Source: Microcella daejeonensis (GTDB lineage Bacteria > Actinomycetota > Actinomycetes > Actinomycetales > Microbacteriaceae). Taken from it: DNA of 64,000 nucleotides. Every line of letters begins with the position of its first letter. The stretch's first letter is position 1. Made by a program: the position numbers and the translations under genes. Below the pieces are notes generated by a model. It saw only the letters and a list, made by a program, of their open reading frames with translations. It was not told where the DNA came from and did not search any database. Below, in pieces: positions 14,943 through 23,374 of this stretch. The stretch is taken from positions 2,542,001 to 2,606,000 of the forward strand of contig NZ_CP113089.1 of assembly GCF_026625045.1 (NCBI RefSeq), read 5' to 3'.

Positions 14943-16268
14943 ATGGCAGGCGACGAGCTCCACGACACCGCCCGGATCGCGCGCGATCTCATCCGCTTCG
15001 ACACGAGCAACTACGGGGAGGGGCGAAGCAACGGCGAGACCGAGGCGGCCGAGTACGTGGGCGCGCTGCTCGAGGGGATGGGGCTCGAGCCCGAGTACAT
15101 CGACGCCACACCGGGCCGCACGAGCGTCATCGCGCGCGTCGAGGGCTCGTACGAGCATCCCGTCGACACCGCCCGCGGCGAGCGCCCCGCGCTCGTCGTG
15201 CACGGCCACCTCGACGTCGTCCCCGCCGACCCGGCCAACTGGTCGGTCGACCCCTTCGCAGGCGAGATCCGCGACGGCATGCTGTGGGGCCGCGGCGCCG
15301 TCGACATGAAGAACATGGACGCGATGATCCTCACCGCTCTCGGCGAGATCCTCGGCTCGGGCGCCCGGCCGAACCGCGACCTGATCGTCGGATTCTTCTC
15401 CGACGAGGAGAACGGCGGGGTCTACGGCTCGCACCACCTCGTGCACCACCGCCCCGAGCTCTTCGCCGGCGCGACGGAGGCCATCAGCGAGGTCGGCGGC
15501 TACTCGGTCGAGATCGGCGGGCATCGCGCGTACCTGCTGCAGACGGGGGAGAAGGCCCTGGTCTGGATCCGTCTGCGCACGCGCGGCACCGCCGCCCACG
15601 GCTCCCGCGTCATCCACGACAACGCCGTCACCAAGCTCGCCGAGGCCATCGCGCTCCTCGGCCGGCGCGAGTGGCCCCTGCACCTCACGGGCACCACCGA
15701 GCGCCTGCTCGCCGAGATCGCCCGCCTGCTCGGCGTCGACCCCGAGCGCACGGGGCCCGACGAGCTCATGCTGCGCTCCGGCACCGCGGCCGGGTTCCTC
15801 ACCGCGACCCTGCGTACGACGAGCAACCCGACGCTCCTGCAAGCCGGGTACAAGCACAACGTCATCCCCGACACCGCCGAGGCGCTCGTCGACATCCGCA
15901 CGCTGCCGGGCGAGGAGGACGCCGTTCTCGCCGAGGTGCGCGCCATGCTGCCCGACGACGTCGAGATCGAGGTGGTCGTGCGCGACGTCGGCCTCGAGAA
16001 CCCCTTCGAGGGGCCGCTCGTCGAGGCCATGGTGGCGACGCTGCAGCGGCACGATCCCGAGGCGCAGGTGCTGCCGTACCTGCTGAGCGGGGGCACCGAC
16101 AACAAAGCGCTCAGCGAGCTCGGCATCACCGGGTACGGCTTCGCCCCGCTCAAGCTGACGCCCGACCTCGACTTCCCGGCGATGTTCCACGGGGTCGACG
16201 AGCGCGTGCCGCTCTCGGCGCTCGAGTTCGGGCACGCCGCGCTCACCGACCTGCTGCGCCGCTACTAG
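14943..16268 (+). CDS. M20-family zinc metallopeptidase
   Basis: A 441-residue M20/ArgE-DapE-type amidohydrolase. Metal-site blocks are in order: VVHGHLDVVPAD (His and catalytic Asp), GRGAVDMKNM (bridging Asp), FFSDEENGGVYGS (Glu general base and Glu ligand), and near the end FHGVDERVPL (His ligand). The dimerisation lid lies between about residues 200 and 320 (GTAAHGSR). It should remove an acyl or amino-acid group from a small peptide or N-acyl amino acid in the cytoplasm; the exact substrate is not readable. ATG 14943 is chosen over an in-frame GTG at 14934, which falls in the -10 box. Confidence 0.9.
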   Translation: MAGDELHDTARIARDLIRFDTSNYGEGRSNGETEAAEYVGALLEGMGLEPEYIDATPGRTSVIARVEGSYEHPVDTARGERPALVVHGHLDVVPADPANWSVDPFAGEIRDGMLWGRGAVDMKNMDAMILTALGEILGSGARPNRDLIVGFFSDEENGGVYGSHHLVHHRPELFAGATEAISEVGGYSVEIGGHRAYLLQTGEKALVWIRLRTRGTAAHGSRVIHDNAVTKLAEAIALLGRREWPLHLTGTTERLLAEIARLLGVDPERTGPDELMLRSGTAAGFLTATLRTTSNPTLLQAGYKHNVIPDTAEALVDIRTLPGEEDAVLAEVRAMLPDDVEIEVVVRDVGLENPFEGPLVEAMVATLQRHDPEAQVLPYLLSGGTDNKALSELGITGYGFAPLKLTPDLDFPAMFHGVDERVPLSALEFGHAALTDLLRRY

Positions 16269-16271
16269 AGT
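16266..16271 (+). promoter_or_regulatory. -10 hexamer, leaderless arrangement
   Basis: TAGAGT starts at the stop codon of the M20 peptidase and lies six bases before the GTG of uppP, so uppP may have its own leaderless transcript as well as read-through. Confidence 0.5.
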
Positions 16272-16277
16272 CTGCGG

Positions 16278-17114
16278 GTGTCGTTCCTCGAAGCCCTCGT
16301 CCTCGGCCTCATCCAGGGCCTGACGGAGTTCCTCCCCATCTCCTCCAGCGCGCACCTCCGCATCGCGGGCGAGATCCTCCCCAGCGCCCAGGATCCCGGA
16401 GCGACCTTCACCGCCATCACGCAGATCGGCACCGAGCTGGCGGTGCTGCTCTACTTCTGGAAGGACATCACGCGCATCATCGGCGCGTGGTTCCGGCACG
16501 TGCTGCGGCGCGAGCTGCCGGCGAACCACCCCGATGTGCGCATGGGCTGGCTCATCATCATCGGCACGATCCCGATCGTGGTGGTCGGATTCCTGGCGCA
16601 GGAGTACATCCGCTCCGCGTTCCGCTCGCTCTGGCTCGTCGCCATCGTGCTCATCGTCTTCGGCATCATCCTGGGGCTCGCCGACCGTCTGGGCCGCCGC
16701 ACGCGCGAGCTCACCGAGCTGAGCTACCCGCACGGTCTCGCCTACGGGGCTGCGCAGATGCTCGCCCTCGTGCCCGGCGTCTCGCGCTCGGGCGCCACCA
16801 CGACCATGGGCCTCGCCCTCGGCTACACGCGGCCGGCGGCGGCGCGCTACGCCTTCCTGCTGGCCGTGCCCGCGGTCTTCGGCAGCGGGCTCTACGAGCT
16901 CGTCACCGCCATCCGCGAGCCGGGCGCGAGCCCCTTCTCGGCGCTCGAGATCACGGCCGCGACCGTCGTCGCCTTCGGCGTCGGCCTGGCCGTCATCGCG
17001 GGGCTCATGCGCTACATCTCGAAGCGCTCGTTCCTGCCCTTCGTGATCTACCGGGTCGTGCTCGGCAGCGTGCTGCTCGTGCTGCTCGCGACGGGCGTTC
17101 TCGACCCGCTGTAG
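16278..17114 (+). CDS. uppP: Undecaprenyl-diphosphatase UppP (BacA)
   Basis: A 278-residue polytopic membrane phosphatase that recycles undecaprenyl pyrophosphate to the monophosphate carrier for peptidoglycan synthesis, outside the cytoplasmic membrane. Both conserved active-site blocks are clear: GLTEFLPISSSAH near residue 15 (Glu-rich region) and PGVSRSGATTTMG near residue 166 (phosphate-binding Arg-Ser-Gly). Length and the roughly eight hydrophobic segments fit the family. GTG 16278 is six bases after a TAGAGT hexamer. It lies 9 bp after the M20 peptidase gene and converges with the PAC2 gene. Confidence 0.96.
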   Translation: MSFLEALVLGLIQGLTEFLPISSSAHLRIAGEILPSAQDPGATFTAITQIGTELAVLLYFWKDITRIIGAWFRHVLRRELPANHPDVRMGWLIIIGTIPIVVVGFLAQEYIRSAFRSLWLVAIVLIVFGIILGLADRLGRRTRELTELSYPHGLAYGAAQMLALVPGVSRSGATTTMGLALGYTRPAAARYAFLLAVPAVFGSGLYELVTAIREPGASPFSALEITAATVVAFGVGLAVIAGLMRYISKRSFLPFVIYRVVLGSVLLVLLATGVLDPL

Positions 17115-17126
17115 CGCCTCGGTCGG

Positions 17127-18080
17127 TCACGCCGGGGCGGGCGGCCCGTCCTCCGGCTCCGGCGTCGCCCCCGGCTCCTCGCCGGGCTCCTCGTCGTCCT
17201 CGTGGGTGCGCAGGTACCGCTCGAACTCCTGCGCGATCGCCTCGCCGCTGGCCTCGGGCGCCTCCACGGCATCCCGCGCCCGTTCGAGCGCAACGATGTA
17301 GGTCGACATCTCCTCGTCGTCCTCCGCGAGGGAGTCGATGCCCTCCTCCCACGCGCGGGCCTCGTCGACGAGGTCGCCGCGGGGGATGGTGACGTCGACG
17401 AACTCCTCGAGCTTGTCGAGCAGGGCGAGGATCGCCTTGGGGGAGGGCGCGTTGTGCACGTAGTGGGGCACCGAGGCCCACAGCGTGACCACCGGGATGC
17501 CCACCTCCTCCGCCGCTGCCGCGATGACGCTGAGGATGCCGACAGGGCCCTCGTAGGTCGAGCGCTCGATCCCGAGCTCCTCGCGCACCTGCGCGTTCTC
17601 ACTGGAGGCGTGCACCGCGATCGGCCGCGAGTGCGGCACGTCGGCGAGCAGCGCGCCGAGCATGATGATGCCCGTGATGTCGGCCGTGAGCGCCTGATCC
17701 ATCGTCTCGGTGGCGAAGGTGCGCCAGCCCCGGCTCGGCTCGGTGCCGACGAGCAGGTAGATGTTGTCGTGATTGGTGCCGCTGACGTTGAGCGGACCCT
17801 CGGGGGCGACCTCGCGGGGGAGTCCGTCGTCGTTCGCCGGGCCGAACATCGTCACCGCCGGCCAGCGCAGCACGCGACGGCCGTCATCGGTGGTCTCGAT
17901 CTGTGGGCGGTTCAGCTGGAAGTCGTAGTAGTCCTCCGGATCGATGTCGGCGATCTGCACGACGTCGAGCACCTCCTTGAGGGCCTTGACCGCGCCGCTC
18001 GCCGCTTCGCCGGCGTCGTTCCAGCCCTCGAAGGCCACGACGAGCAGTCGTCCGCTGCGGAACAGATCGGTGGAGGTCAC
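17127..18080 (-). CDS. PAC2-family protein
   Basis: A 317-residue protein of the PAC2 (proteasome-assembly-chaperone-like) family, widespread in actinobacteria. Family landmarks are VVAFEGWNDAGEAASGAV at the N-terminus, DYYDFQLNRP, LVGTEPSRGWRTF, MLGALLADVPHSRP and LWASVPHYVHNAPSPKA. The C-terminus is an acidic, Pro-Glu-rich tail of about 40 residues. The biochemical role of bacterial members is unknown. In several actinobacteria a PAC2 gene sits near the Pup-proteasome locus; here it neighbours the same flanking genes although that locus is missing. GTG 18080 is the start, with AAGGCGAG upstream as a possible ribosome site. Confidence 0.88.
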   Translation of the reverse strand: MTSTDLFRSGRLLVVAFEGWNDAGEAASGAVKALKEVLDVVQIADIDPEDYYDFQLNRPQIETTDDGRRVLRWPAVTMFGPANDDGLPREVAPEGPLNVSGTNHDNIYLLVGTEPSRGWRTFATETMDQALTADITGIIMLGALLADVPHSRPIAVHASSENAQVREELGIERSTYEGPVGILSVIAAAAEEVGIPVVTLWASVPHYVHNAPSPKAILALLDKLEEFVDVTIPRGDLVDEARAWEEGIDSLAEDDEEMSTYIVALERARDAVEAPEASGEAIAQEFERYLRTHEDDEEPGEEPGATPEPEDGPPAPA

Positions 18081-18150
18081 GCACTCGCCTTAGGGGTCGG
18101 GGGCCGCGCACGCGGGGCGGCGCGGGGGACTCCCCAGGATAGAACGCCTC

Positions 18151-18156
18151 TAGACT
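18151..18156 (+). promoter_or_regulatory. -10 hexamer for the HAD-trmI operon
   Basis: TAGACT followed by eight bases and the GTG at 18165. The region also separates this operon from the divergent PAC2 gene. Confidence 0.5.
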
Positions 18157-18164
18157 CGTCCGTC

Positions 18165-18860
18165 GTGACCACACCGCATCACGCCCTCGACCGGCCCGCC
18201 GCCGTGCTGTGGGACATGGACGGCACGATCGTCGACACCGAGCCGTACTGGATGTCGGCCGAGACCGCTCTCGTCGCCGAGCACGGGGGCACCTGGAGCC
18301 ACGACGACGCCATGCAACTCGTCGGCTCGGGCCTGGAGAACTCCGCCCGCATCCTGCAGGAGGCGGGCGTCGCGCTCTCCACCGACGAGATCATCGACCA
18401 CCTGACCGATCGGGTCATGGCGCAGATCGCCGAGAGCGTGCCCTGGCGCCCGGGAGCGCGCGAGCTGCTGGCGGCGCTGCGCGCGGAGGGCATCCCCGTC
18501 GCCCTCGTCACCATGTCGCTGCGGCGCATGGCCCTCGCAGTCGCCGAGGCGATCGGCGACGACGTCTTCGCCGAGGTCGTCGCGGGCGACGACGTCGAGC
18601 ACGCCAAGCCCCACCCCGAGCCGTACCTGCTCGCGGCCGAGCGCCTCGGCGTGCCCATCGAGAGTTGCGTCGCGATCGAGGACAGCGAGTTCGGTCTCGT
18701 CTCGGCCATCGCCTCGGGAGCCGCCACCGTCGGCGTGCCCTGCCACGTCGATCTGCACGAGGCCCCGACCCACGTGCTCTGGCCGACGCTCGACGGCCGC
18801 GGCGTCGACGACCTCGCCGCCGCCCTGCACCGCCACCACCACCCGGAAGGCACCTCATGA
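18165..18860 (+). CDS. HAD-superfamily hydrolase, beta-phosphoglucomutase-like
   Basis: A 231-residue HAD subfamily IA protein: nucleophile motif WDMDGTIVDTEPYW near residue 14, cap domain, motif II ALVTMSLRRM, motif III lysine in AKPHPEPYLLAAERL, and motif IV CVAIEDSEFGL. This resembles phosphatases and phosphomutases acting on sugar phosphates; the substrate is unknown. It overlaps trmI by ATGA, so the two are co-translated. GTG 18165 is chosen from the leaderless -10 spacing and from the conserved length. Confidence 0.9.
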   Translation: MTTPHHALDRPAAVLWDMDGTIVDTEPYWMSAETALVAEHGGTWSHDDAMQLVGSGLENSARILQEAGVALSTDEIIDHLTDRVMAQIAESVPWRPGARELLAALRAEGIPVALVTMSLRRMALAVAEAIGDDVFAEVVAGDDVEHAKPHPEPYLLAAERLGVPIESCVAIEDSEFGLVSAIASGAATVGVPCHVDLHEAPTHVLWPTLDGRGVDDLAAALHRHHHPEGTS

Positions 18861-19933
18861 CCCTGCGCCGCCAGTCCGGCCCCTTCGTCGAGGGCGATCA
18901 GGTGCAGCTCACCGACCCCAAGGGCCGCATGACGACCGTGACCCTCGAGCAGGGCAAGGCGCTGCACACGCACCGCGGCATCCTTCCCCACGAGCAGCTC
19001 ATCGGCCTCTCCGACGGCAGCGTCGTCGAGAACTCCGCCGGCGTCGTCTACCTCGCGCTGCGCCCGCTGCTCAACGACTTCGTCATGTCGATGCCCCGCG
19101 GCGCCGCGATCGTCTACCCGAAGGATGCGGGCCAGATCGTCTCGATCGCCGACGTGTTCCCCGGCGCCACGGTGGTCGAGGCCGGCGTCGGCTCCGGCGC
19201 GCTCTCCATGTCGTTGCTGCGCGCGATCGGTCCGAGCGGCCGCCTGCTGAGCTTCGAGCGCCGGGCCGAGTTCGCCGACATCGCCCGCGGCAACGCGGCC
19301 GCCTTCTTCGGCGAGGCCCCCGAGAACTGGACGATCACCCTCGGCGATCTGCAGGATGCCCTGCCCGCGACCGTCGCGCCGGCCACGGTCGACCGCGTCG
19401 TGCTCGACATGCTCGCGCCCTGGGAGTGCCTGCCCGCCGTGGCCGAGGCGCTCGCGCCCGGCGGCGTCGTGCTCTGCTACGTCGCGACCGCCACCCAGCT
19501 CTCCCGCACGGCCGAGGCCATCCGGGGCATGGAGCGCTTCACCGAGCCGCTCTCCAGCGAGACGATGGTGCGCGGCTGGAACGTCGACGGCCTCTCGGTG
19601 CGCCCCGACCACCGCATGGTGGCGCACACCGGCTTCCTCATCACCGCCCGCCTCCTCGCCCCGGGGGCGCCCCCGTTCACCAAGGCGCGCCGCGGCTCGA
19701 AGACCGAGCACAGCGAGGAGGACGTCGAGCTGTGGACGCCCGGGGCCCTCGGCGACCGGCAGGCGAGCGACAAGCGGCTGCGCAAGGCCGTGCGCGAGTC
19801 GCAGTCCCTCGCCGAGCGCTCGGCGCTGCGGAACTCCCCGCGGCAGACCGAGGGCACGGCGCCGCTCGAGAGCGCCGACGGCACGGCCGAGCAGCCGCCC
19901 GCCGCCCCCGACGAGCCCGGAGCCAGCCGGTAG
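18857..19933 (+). CDS. trmI: tRNA (adenine-N1)-methyltransferase TrmI
   Basis: A 358-residue class I SAM-dependent methyltransferase that makes m1A58 in the tRNA T-loop, normally as a homotetramer. The N-terminal beta domain (RILPHEQ-like GILPHEQLIG) precedes the SAM motif VVEAGVGSGALSMSLLRAIG at about residue 106, and motif IV is LDMLAPWECL. The last 80 residues are a hydrophilic extension rich in Glu, Ala and Pro, longer than in Mycobacterium TrmI (Rv2118c). It is coupled by ATGA to the HAD gene. In proteasome-bearing actinobacteria trmI borders the mpa-dop-pup genes; here an FKBP lipoprotein follows instead. Confidence 0.92.
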   Translation: MTLRRQSGPFVEGDQVQLTDPKGRMTTVTLEQGKALHTHRGILPHEQLIGLSDGSVVENSAGVVYLALRPLLNDFVMSMPRGAAIVYPKDAGQIVSIADVFPGATVVEAGVGSGALSMSLLRAIGPSGRLLSFERRAEFADIARGNAAAFFGEAPENWTITLGDLQDALPATVAPATVDRVVLDMLAPWECLPAVAEALAPGGVVLCYVATATQLSRTAEAIRGMERFTEPLSSETMVRGWNVDGLSVRPDHRMVAHTGFLITARLLAPGAPPFTKARRGSKTEHSEEDVELWTPGALGDRQASDKRLRKAVRESQSLAERSALRNSPRQTEGTAPLESADGTAEQPPAAPDEPGASR

Positions 19934-19963
19934 AGTGGCCAGGCCCACCCCCCACGCGACAAG

Positions 19964-19969
19964 AAGAGG
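19964..19969 (+). promoter_or_regulatory. Ribosome binding site that fixes the FKBP start
   Basis: AAGAGG lies four bases before GTG 19974, so this gene, unlike many in the window, has a leader. A TAGAGT hexamer at 19931-19936 overlapping the trmI stop may be its -10. Confidence 0.55.
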
Positions 19970-19973
19970 TTCC

Positions 19974-20954
19974 GTGCGCACTGAAGCTGCCGCGCTCATC
20001 CTGAGCGGCGTCCTGCTCGCCTCCCTGACGGCCTGCACCGCCGCGCCCGCGGTCTGCGAGCCCGTCATCGGCGCCGGTTCCGGCGCGGCGACGGTCGACG
20101 CCGCCGGCGAGGTGGGGGAGACCCCCGAGGTCACGTTCCCCACGCCGCTCTTCTCCGAGCGCCCCCAGAAGGCGGTGCTCGTGCCCGGCGACGGCGTGAT
20201 CGTGCCCACCGGCGGCATCGTCGATCTCGAGGTGAGCCTGTTCGACGCCTCGAGCGGCGAGCTCATCACCGCGACCGCCTACGACGAGGAGCAGGAGCCG
20301 CTGCGCACGACCGCCGGCGAGGCCGTCGAGGGGTCGACCACGCCGCTCTTCGCCGAGGCCGTGCAGTGCGCCGAGGTCGGCTCGCGCATCGCCGTGACCG
20401 GGTCGATCGCCGACGTCTTCGGCGCCGGCACGCTCGACCCCGGGCTCGGAATCGAGGACGACGCGCCCGTCATCGCCGTGATCGACGTCATGCAGAGCTA
20501 CCTCGGCCGCGCGACCGGCACGCCGCAGCTCGGCGCGCAGGGCGTGCCCGCCGTCGTCTCGAGCCCCGAGGGCGTCCCCGGCGTCACCATCCCCGACGAG
20601 GAGGCTCCTGACGAGCTGCGCACGCACGTGCTCGTGAGCGGCGACGGCGACACCGTCGAGGAGTCCGACCGCGTGGTGCTGCACTACACGGGCCTGCTCT
20701 GGGACGAGAAGACGGTCTTCGACTCCAGCTGGGAGCGCGGCGCCGCCGCGACCTTCCCCGCGGTGAGCTTCGAGGACGACCCGGAGGGCGTCGTGCCGGG
20801 GCTCGCCGAGGCGCTCGTCGGCAGCACCGTCGGATCCCAGCTGGTCGTCGTCATCCCGCCGGAGGACGGCTACCCCGAGGGCCAGGCGCCCGCCACGGTA
20901 CCCGCCGGCTCGACGATGGTCTTCGTCGTCGACGTCCTCGGCATCGAGGAGTAG
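19974..20954 (+). CDS. FKBP-type peptidyl-prolyl isomerase lipoprotein
   Basis: A 326-residue exported lipoprotein. The signal peptide ends in lipobox LTAC with Cys21. The middle region resembles a degenerate N-terminal domain with paired cysteines (CEP..., VQCAEV). The last 110 residues form an FKBP domain: DRVVLHYTGLLWDEKTVFDS, GVVPGLAEALVG and VIPPEDGYPEG, where the aromatic pocket residues are mostly kept. It should assist folding of proteins outside the membrane. GTG 19974 is supported by the Shine-Dalgarno site and the signal peptide. It occupies the place between trmI and pafB where other actinobacteria carry the Pup-proteasome genes. Confidence 0.88.
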   Translation: MRTEAAALILSGVLLASLTACTAAPAVCEPVIGAGSGAATVDAAGEVGETPEVTFPTPLFSERPQKAVLVPGDGVIVPTGGIVDLEVSLFDASSGELITATAYDEEQEPLRTTAGEAVEGSTTPLFAEAVQCAEVGSRIAVTGSIADVFGAGTLDPGLGIEDDAPVIAVIDVMQSYLGRATGTPQLGAQGVPAVVSSPEGVPGVTIPDEEAPDELRTHVLVSGDGDTVEESDRVVLHYTGLLWDEKTVFDSSWERGAAATFPAVSFEDDPEGVVPGLAEALVGSTVGSQLVVVIPPEDGYPEGQAPATVPAGSTMVFVVDVLGIEE

Positions 20955-20962
20955 CGGCCGCG

Positions 20963-22024
20963 ATGGCCGCCCGCCGCTCCGCCGACGCGACCGGAGCGCC
21001 CGGTGCCTCCGGCGCGTCCGGCGCCGTGCGCGCCCGCGTGCCCGTCGAGCGGCGCCAGTTCAACCTCGTGCTCGCGCTCGTGGCCACCACGCAGGGCCTC
21101 ACCAAGCACGAGCTGCTCTCGACCGTGCACGGCTACGCCGAGCGCTACGCCGTGGCCGCCGATCGCGACAACCTCGAGCGCCAGTTCGAGCGCGACAAGG
21201 ACGACCTGCGCGAGCTCGGCGTGCCGCTCGAGACCGTCGCGCCCCCCGGCGCCGAGGACGACACGAAGCAGCAGCGCTACCGCATCGCGAAGGAGCGCTA
21301 CCAGCTGCCGGAGGACGTCGAGTTCTCGGCCGAGGAGTACGCCCTGCTGACGCTCGCCGGCCAGGTATGGCGCGAGGGATCGCTCTCCGAGCACTCCCGG
21401 CGCGCGCTCGTGAAGCTGCGCTCCTTCGGTCTCTCGGTCGACGCGCAGGAGCTCGGCTTCGCCCCGTCCATCGGCACCCGCGATCCGGCCTACGACCCGC
21501 TCGCCGCCGCCATCGACCGCGGTCGGCAGGTGAGCTTCCCCTACCTCAAGGCCGGGCACGGCGAGCCCGAGCGCCGCCGCGTCTCGCCCCTCGCCCTCGT
21601 CAACCACGAGGGCCGCTGGCATCTGCAGGCCCACGACGAGCTCGCCGACGGCTCGCGCACCTTCCTGCTGCGCCGCATCGTGGGCGCGGTGCGCATCGAG
21701 GATGCCCCCGCCCGCCCCGCGGCGCCCGACGAGGCCGCCCGGGCCGCCGCCGAGCTGCAGCGCGTCTGGGAGCGCACGACCGCCCTCGTGCGCACGACGA
21801 GCGGGAGCGAGGCCGACGTCGTGCTGCGCAACCGCGCCGGCACCGAGGTCGAGCCGGTCGCGGGCGGCGAGGGGGCCGAGGCCCTGCGCATCCGCACCAC
21901 CGACCTCGACGTGCTCGCCGACGAGCTCGCCGCGTTCGGCGCGGGCGTGCGCGTGCTCGAGCCCGAGACCCTGCGCACCGCGGTGCTCGACCGCTGGCGC
22001 GCCGTGGCGGTGGCCCATGGCTGA
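20963..22024 (+). CDS. pafB: WYL-domain DNA-damage regulator PafB
   Basis: A 353-residue transcriptional regulator, one half of the PafBC activator that induces DNA-repair genes independently of RecA and LexA in mycobacteria. After a flexible Ala/Gly-rich N-terminus comes a winged-helix region (RQFNLVLALVATTQGLTKHE). The WYL domain lies near residues 170-250, here reading GRWHLQAHD at the signature position. A C-terminal WCX extension follows. It overlaps pafC by 8 bp. PafB and PafC work together and are thought to sense a damage-derived nucleic-acid ligand through the WYL domains. A candidate target promoter lies in front of imuA (10107-10144). Confidence 0.92.
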   Translation: MAARRSADATGAPGASGASGAVRARVPVERRQFNLVLALVATTQGLTKHELLSTVHGYAERYAVAADRDNLERQFERDKDDLRELGVPLETVAPPGAEDDTKQQRYRIAKERYQLPEDVEFSAEEYALLTLAGQVWREGSLSEHSRRALVKLRSFGLSVDAQELGFAPSIGTRDPAYDPLAAAIDRGRQVSFPYLKAGHGEPERRRVSPLALVNHEGRWHLQAHDELADGSRTFLLRRIVGAVRIEDAPARPAAPDEAARAAAELQRVWERTTALVRTTSGSEADVVLRNRAGTEVEPVAGGEGAEALRIRTTDLDVLADELAAFGAGVRVLEPETLRTAVLDRWRAVAVAHG

Positions 22025-23000
22025 GCGCCGCGCCCCTCAGAAGTCGGGCGAGAAGCTCGCGTTCCTGCTCGCCCTCGTGCCGTACCTCATCGACCAGGCC
22101 CGGGTGACGGTCGCCGAGGCGGCCGCGCACTTCGGCGTGACGCCGGCCCAGATGCGCGAGTACGTCACCTACCTCACCGCCACGGGGGATCCCGGGGCGG
22201 AGGGGCTCTACCAGCACGACGGGCTCTTCGACATCGACTGGGACGACTTCGACGAGCGCGACGTCATCCGGTTCCGCGCGGCGCCCCTGCAGCAGCGGCC
22301 ACGCTTCTCGGCGCGCGAGGCGGCGGCGCTGCTGGCCGGCCTGCAGTCGGTGGCGGCGCTGCCCGAGTTCGCCGAGCGGCCCGAGATCGGGCAGCTCATG
22401 GCGAAGCTCGCACGGGGCTCGGCCTCGACGGTGACGCCGCTCGCCGTGCATCCCACCGCCGTCGACCCGCTGCGCACGATCGTCGCCGCCGCCGTCGCCG
22501 GCCGGGAGCGCCTGCGCATCGACTACGTCACGAGCAAGGGCGAGCGCGAGCTGCGCGAGGTCGACCCGTTGCGGCTCGAGTCGATCGACGACGTCTGGTA
22601 CCTGCGCGGCTGGAGCCTCAGCCGCGATGCCGAGCGCACGTTCCGGCTCGACCGCATGGCGAGCGCCGAGCCGATCGGCCCCGCAGCCGCCCACCCGGCC
22701 TCGACCGCGCCGGGCGAGCTCTTCCGCGGCGACGCCGACGACCTGCGGGTGACGGTCGGGATGCCCGCCTCGGCCCTCGGCCTGCTGCACGACTTCCTCG
22801 GCCCCGAGGACGAGGTGGTCTACTCGGGCGACCAGGCCGTCGTGACGATCCCGCTCGCGCACGAGGGCATGATCGGCCGGCTGGCCGCGCGCCTCGCCGG
22901 GGTCGGCAGCATCACCGCCCCCGAGCACGCGCGCCGCACGGCCGCCGAGTGGGCCAGGGCGGCGCTGGCCGCCGCCGGCGAGACCCCCGCCCCCGCGTAG
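22017..23000 (+). CDS. pafC: WYL-domain DNA-damage regulator PafC
   Basis: A 327-residue partner of PafB, with a winged-helix N-terminus (LIDQARVTVAEAAAHFGVT), a WYL domain whose signature is intact in DDVWYLRGWSLSRDAERTF, and a WCX-like C-terminal domain ending near residue 320. ATG 22017 begins before the pafB stop (8-bp overlap), which suggests equal synthesis of both subunits. The pair is retained although pafA and the rest of the Pup-proteasome genes are absent from this locus. The sequence shows no separate promoter for pafC. Confidence 0.92.
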   Translation: MAERRAPQKSGEKLAFLLALVPYLIDQARVTVAEAAAHFGVTPAQMREYVTYLTATGDPGAEGLYQHDGLFDIDWDDFDERDVIRFRAAPLQQRPRFSAREAAALLAGLQSVAALPEFAERPEIGQLMAKLARGSASTVTPLAVHPTAVDPLRTIVAAAVAGRERLRIDYVTSKGERELREVDPLRLESIDDVWYLRGWSLSRDAERTFRLDRMASAEPIGPAAAHPASTAPGELFRGDADDLRVTVGMPASALGLLHDFLGPEDEVVYSGDQAVVTIPLAHEGMIGRLAARLAGVGSITAPEHARRTAAEWARAALAAAGETPAPA

Positions 23001-23010
23001 GGCGATCGCA

Positions 23011-23034
23011 CGGCGGGCTCCCGGGGAGCGCCGC
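23011..23034 (+). terminator. Imperfect hairpin after pafC
   Basis: GCTCC at 23017-23021 pairs with GGAGC at 23025-23029, extended by GGCG/CGCC with one bulge. There is no T-tract. It may end the pafBC transcript before the tatA promoter. Confidence 0.35.
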
Positions 23035-23057
23035 GGTCGAGCGCCCCTCGTCGCGGC

Positions 23058-23063
23058 TAGACT
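23058..23063 (+). promoter_or_regulatory. -10 hexamer of the tatA promoter
   Basis: TAGACT lies 41 bases before the tatA ATG, and AAGGA stands about 14 bases before that ATG. This operon seems to have a short leader. Confidence 0.45.
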
Positions 23064-23104
23064 GGAAGGGCACCGCTTCGACGATATGAAGGACGTGAGC
23101 AGTC

Positions 23105-23371
23105 ATGCCTCAACTCTCCGGGTGGACCGGCCTCATCCTGCTGCTGGTCATCCTGCTCCTCTTCGCCGCTCCGAAGCTGCCACAGCTCGCCAAGAGCCTC
23201 GGCCAGTCGGCGACGATCTTCAAGAAGGAGATCAAGGCGGGCAAGGAGGACGACGACGCGTCCGCGGAGGCGGGCACGACGACCGCCGCTCCGAGCACGT
23301 CGGCACCCGCCCCGCAGCAGTCCGCGGCTCCCAGCACGGGCGAGGGCCCCGACTCCACCGCCTCGAAGTAA
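23105..23371 (+). CDS. tatA: Twin-arginine translocase subunit TatA
   Basis: An 88-residue single-span protein that forms the translocation pore of the Tat system. The membrane helix (WTGLILLLVILLLFAAPKLP) is followed by the FAAPKLP hinge and an amphipathic helix (LAKSLGQSATIFKKEIKAG). The tail is Ala/Ser/Thr-rich and disordered. No TatB-like gene is visible here. It is followed at 3 bp by tatC. A Tat substrate is encoded nearby (the amine oxidase at 13179-14576). Confidence 0.93.
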   Translation: MPQLSGWTGLILLLVILLLFAAPKLPQLAKSLGQSATIFKKEIKAGKEDDDASAEAGTTTAAPSTSAPAPQQSAAPSTGEGPDSTASK

Positions 23372-23374
23372 CCG

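Noticed and set aside
14886-16733. A 615-codon minus-strand frame opposite the M20 peptidase and uppP
   Set aside because: Antisense shadow with a Glu/Ala/Gly/Arg-rich composition and no motifs; both plus-strand genes have intact active sites.
17202-18164. N-terminal extension of the HAD gene upstream of 18165
   Set aside because: The frame stays open far upstream but lies antisense to the PAC2 gene; the conserved HAD start and the -10 spacing support GTG 18165.
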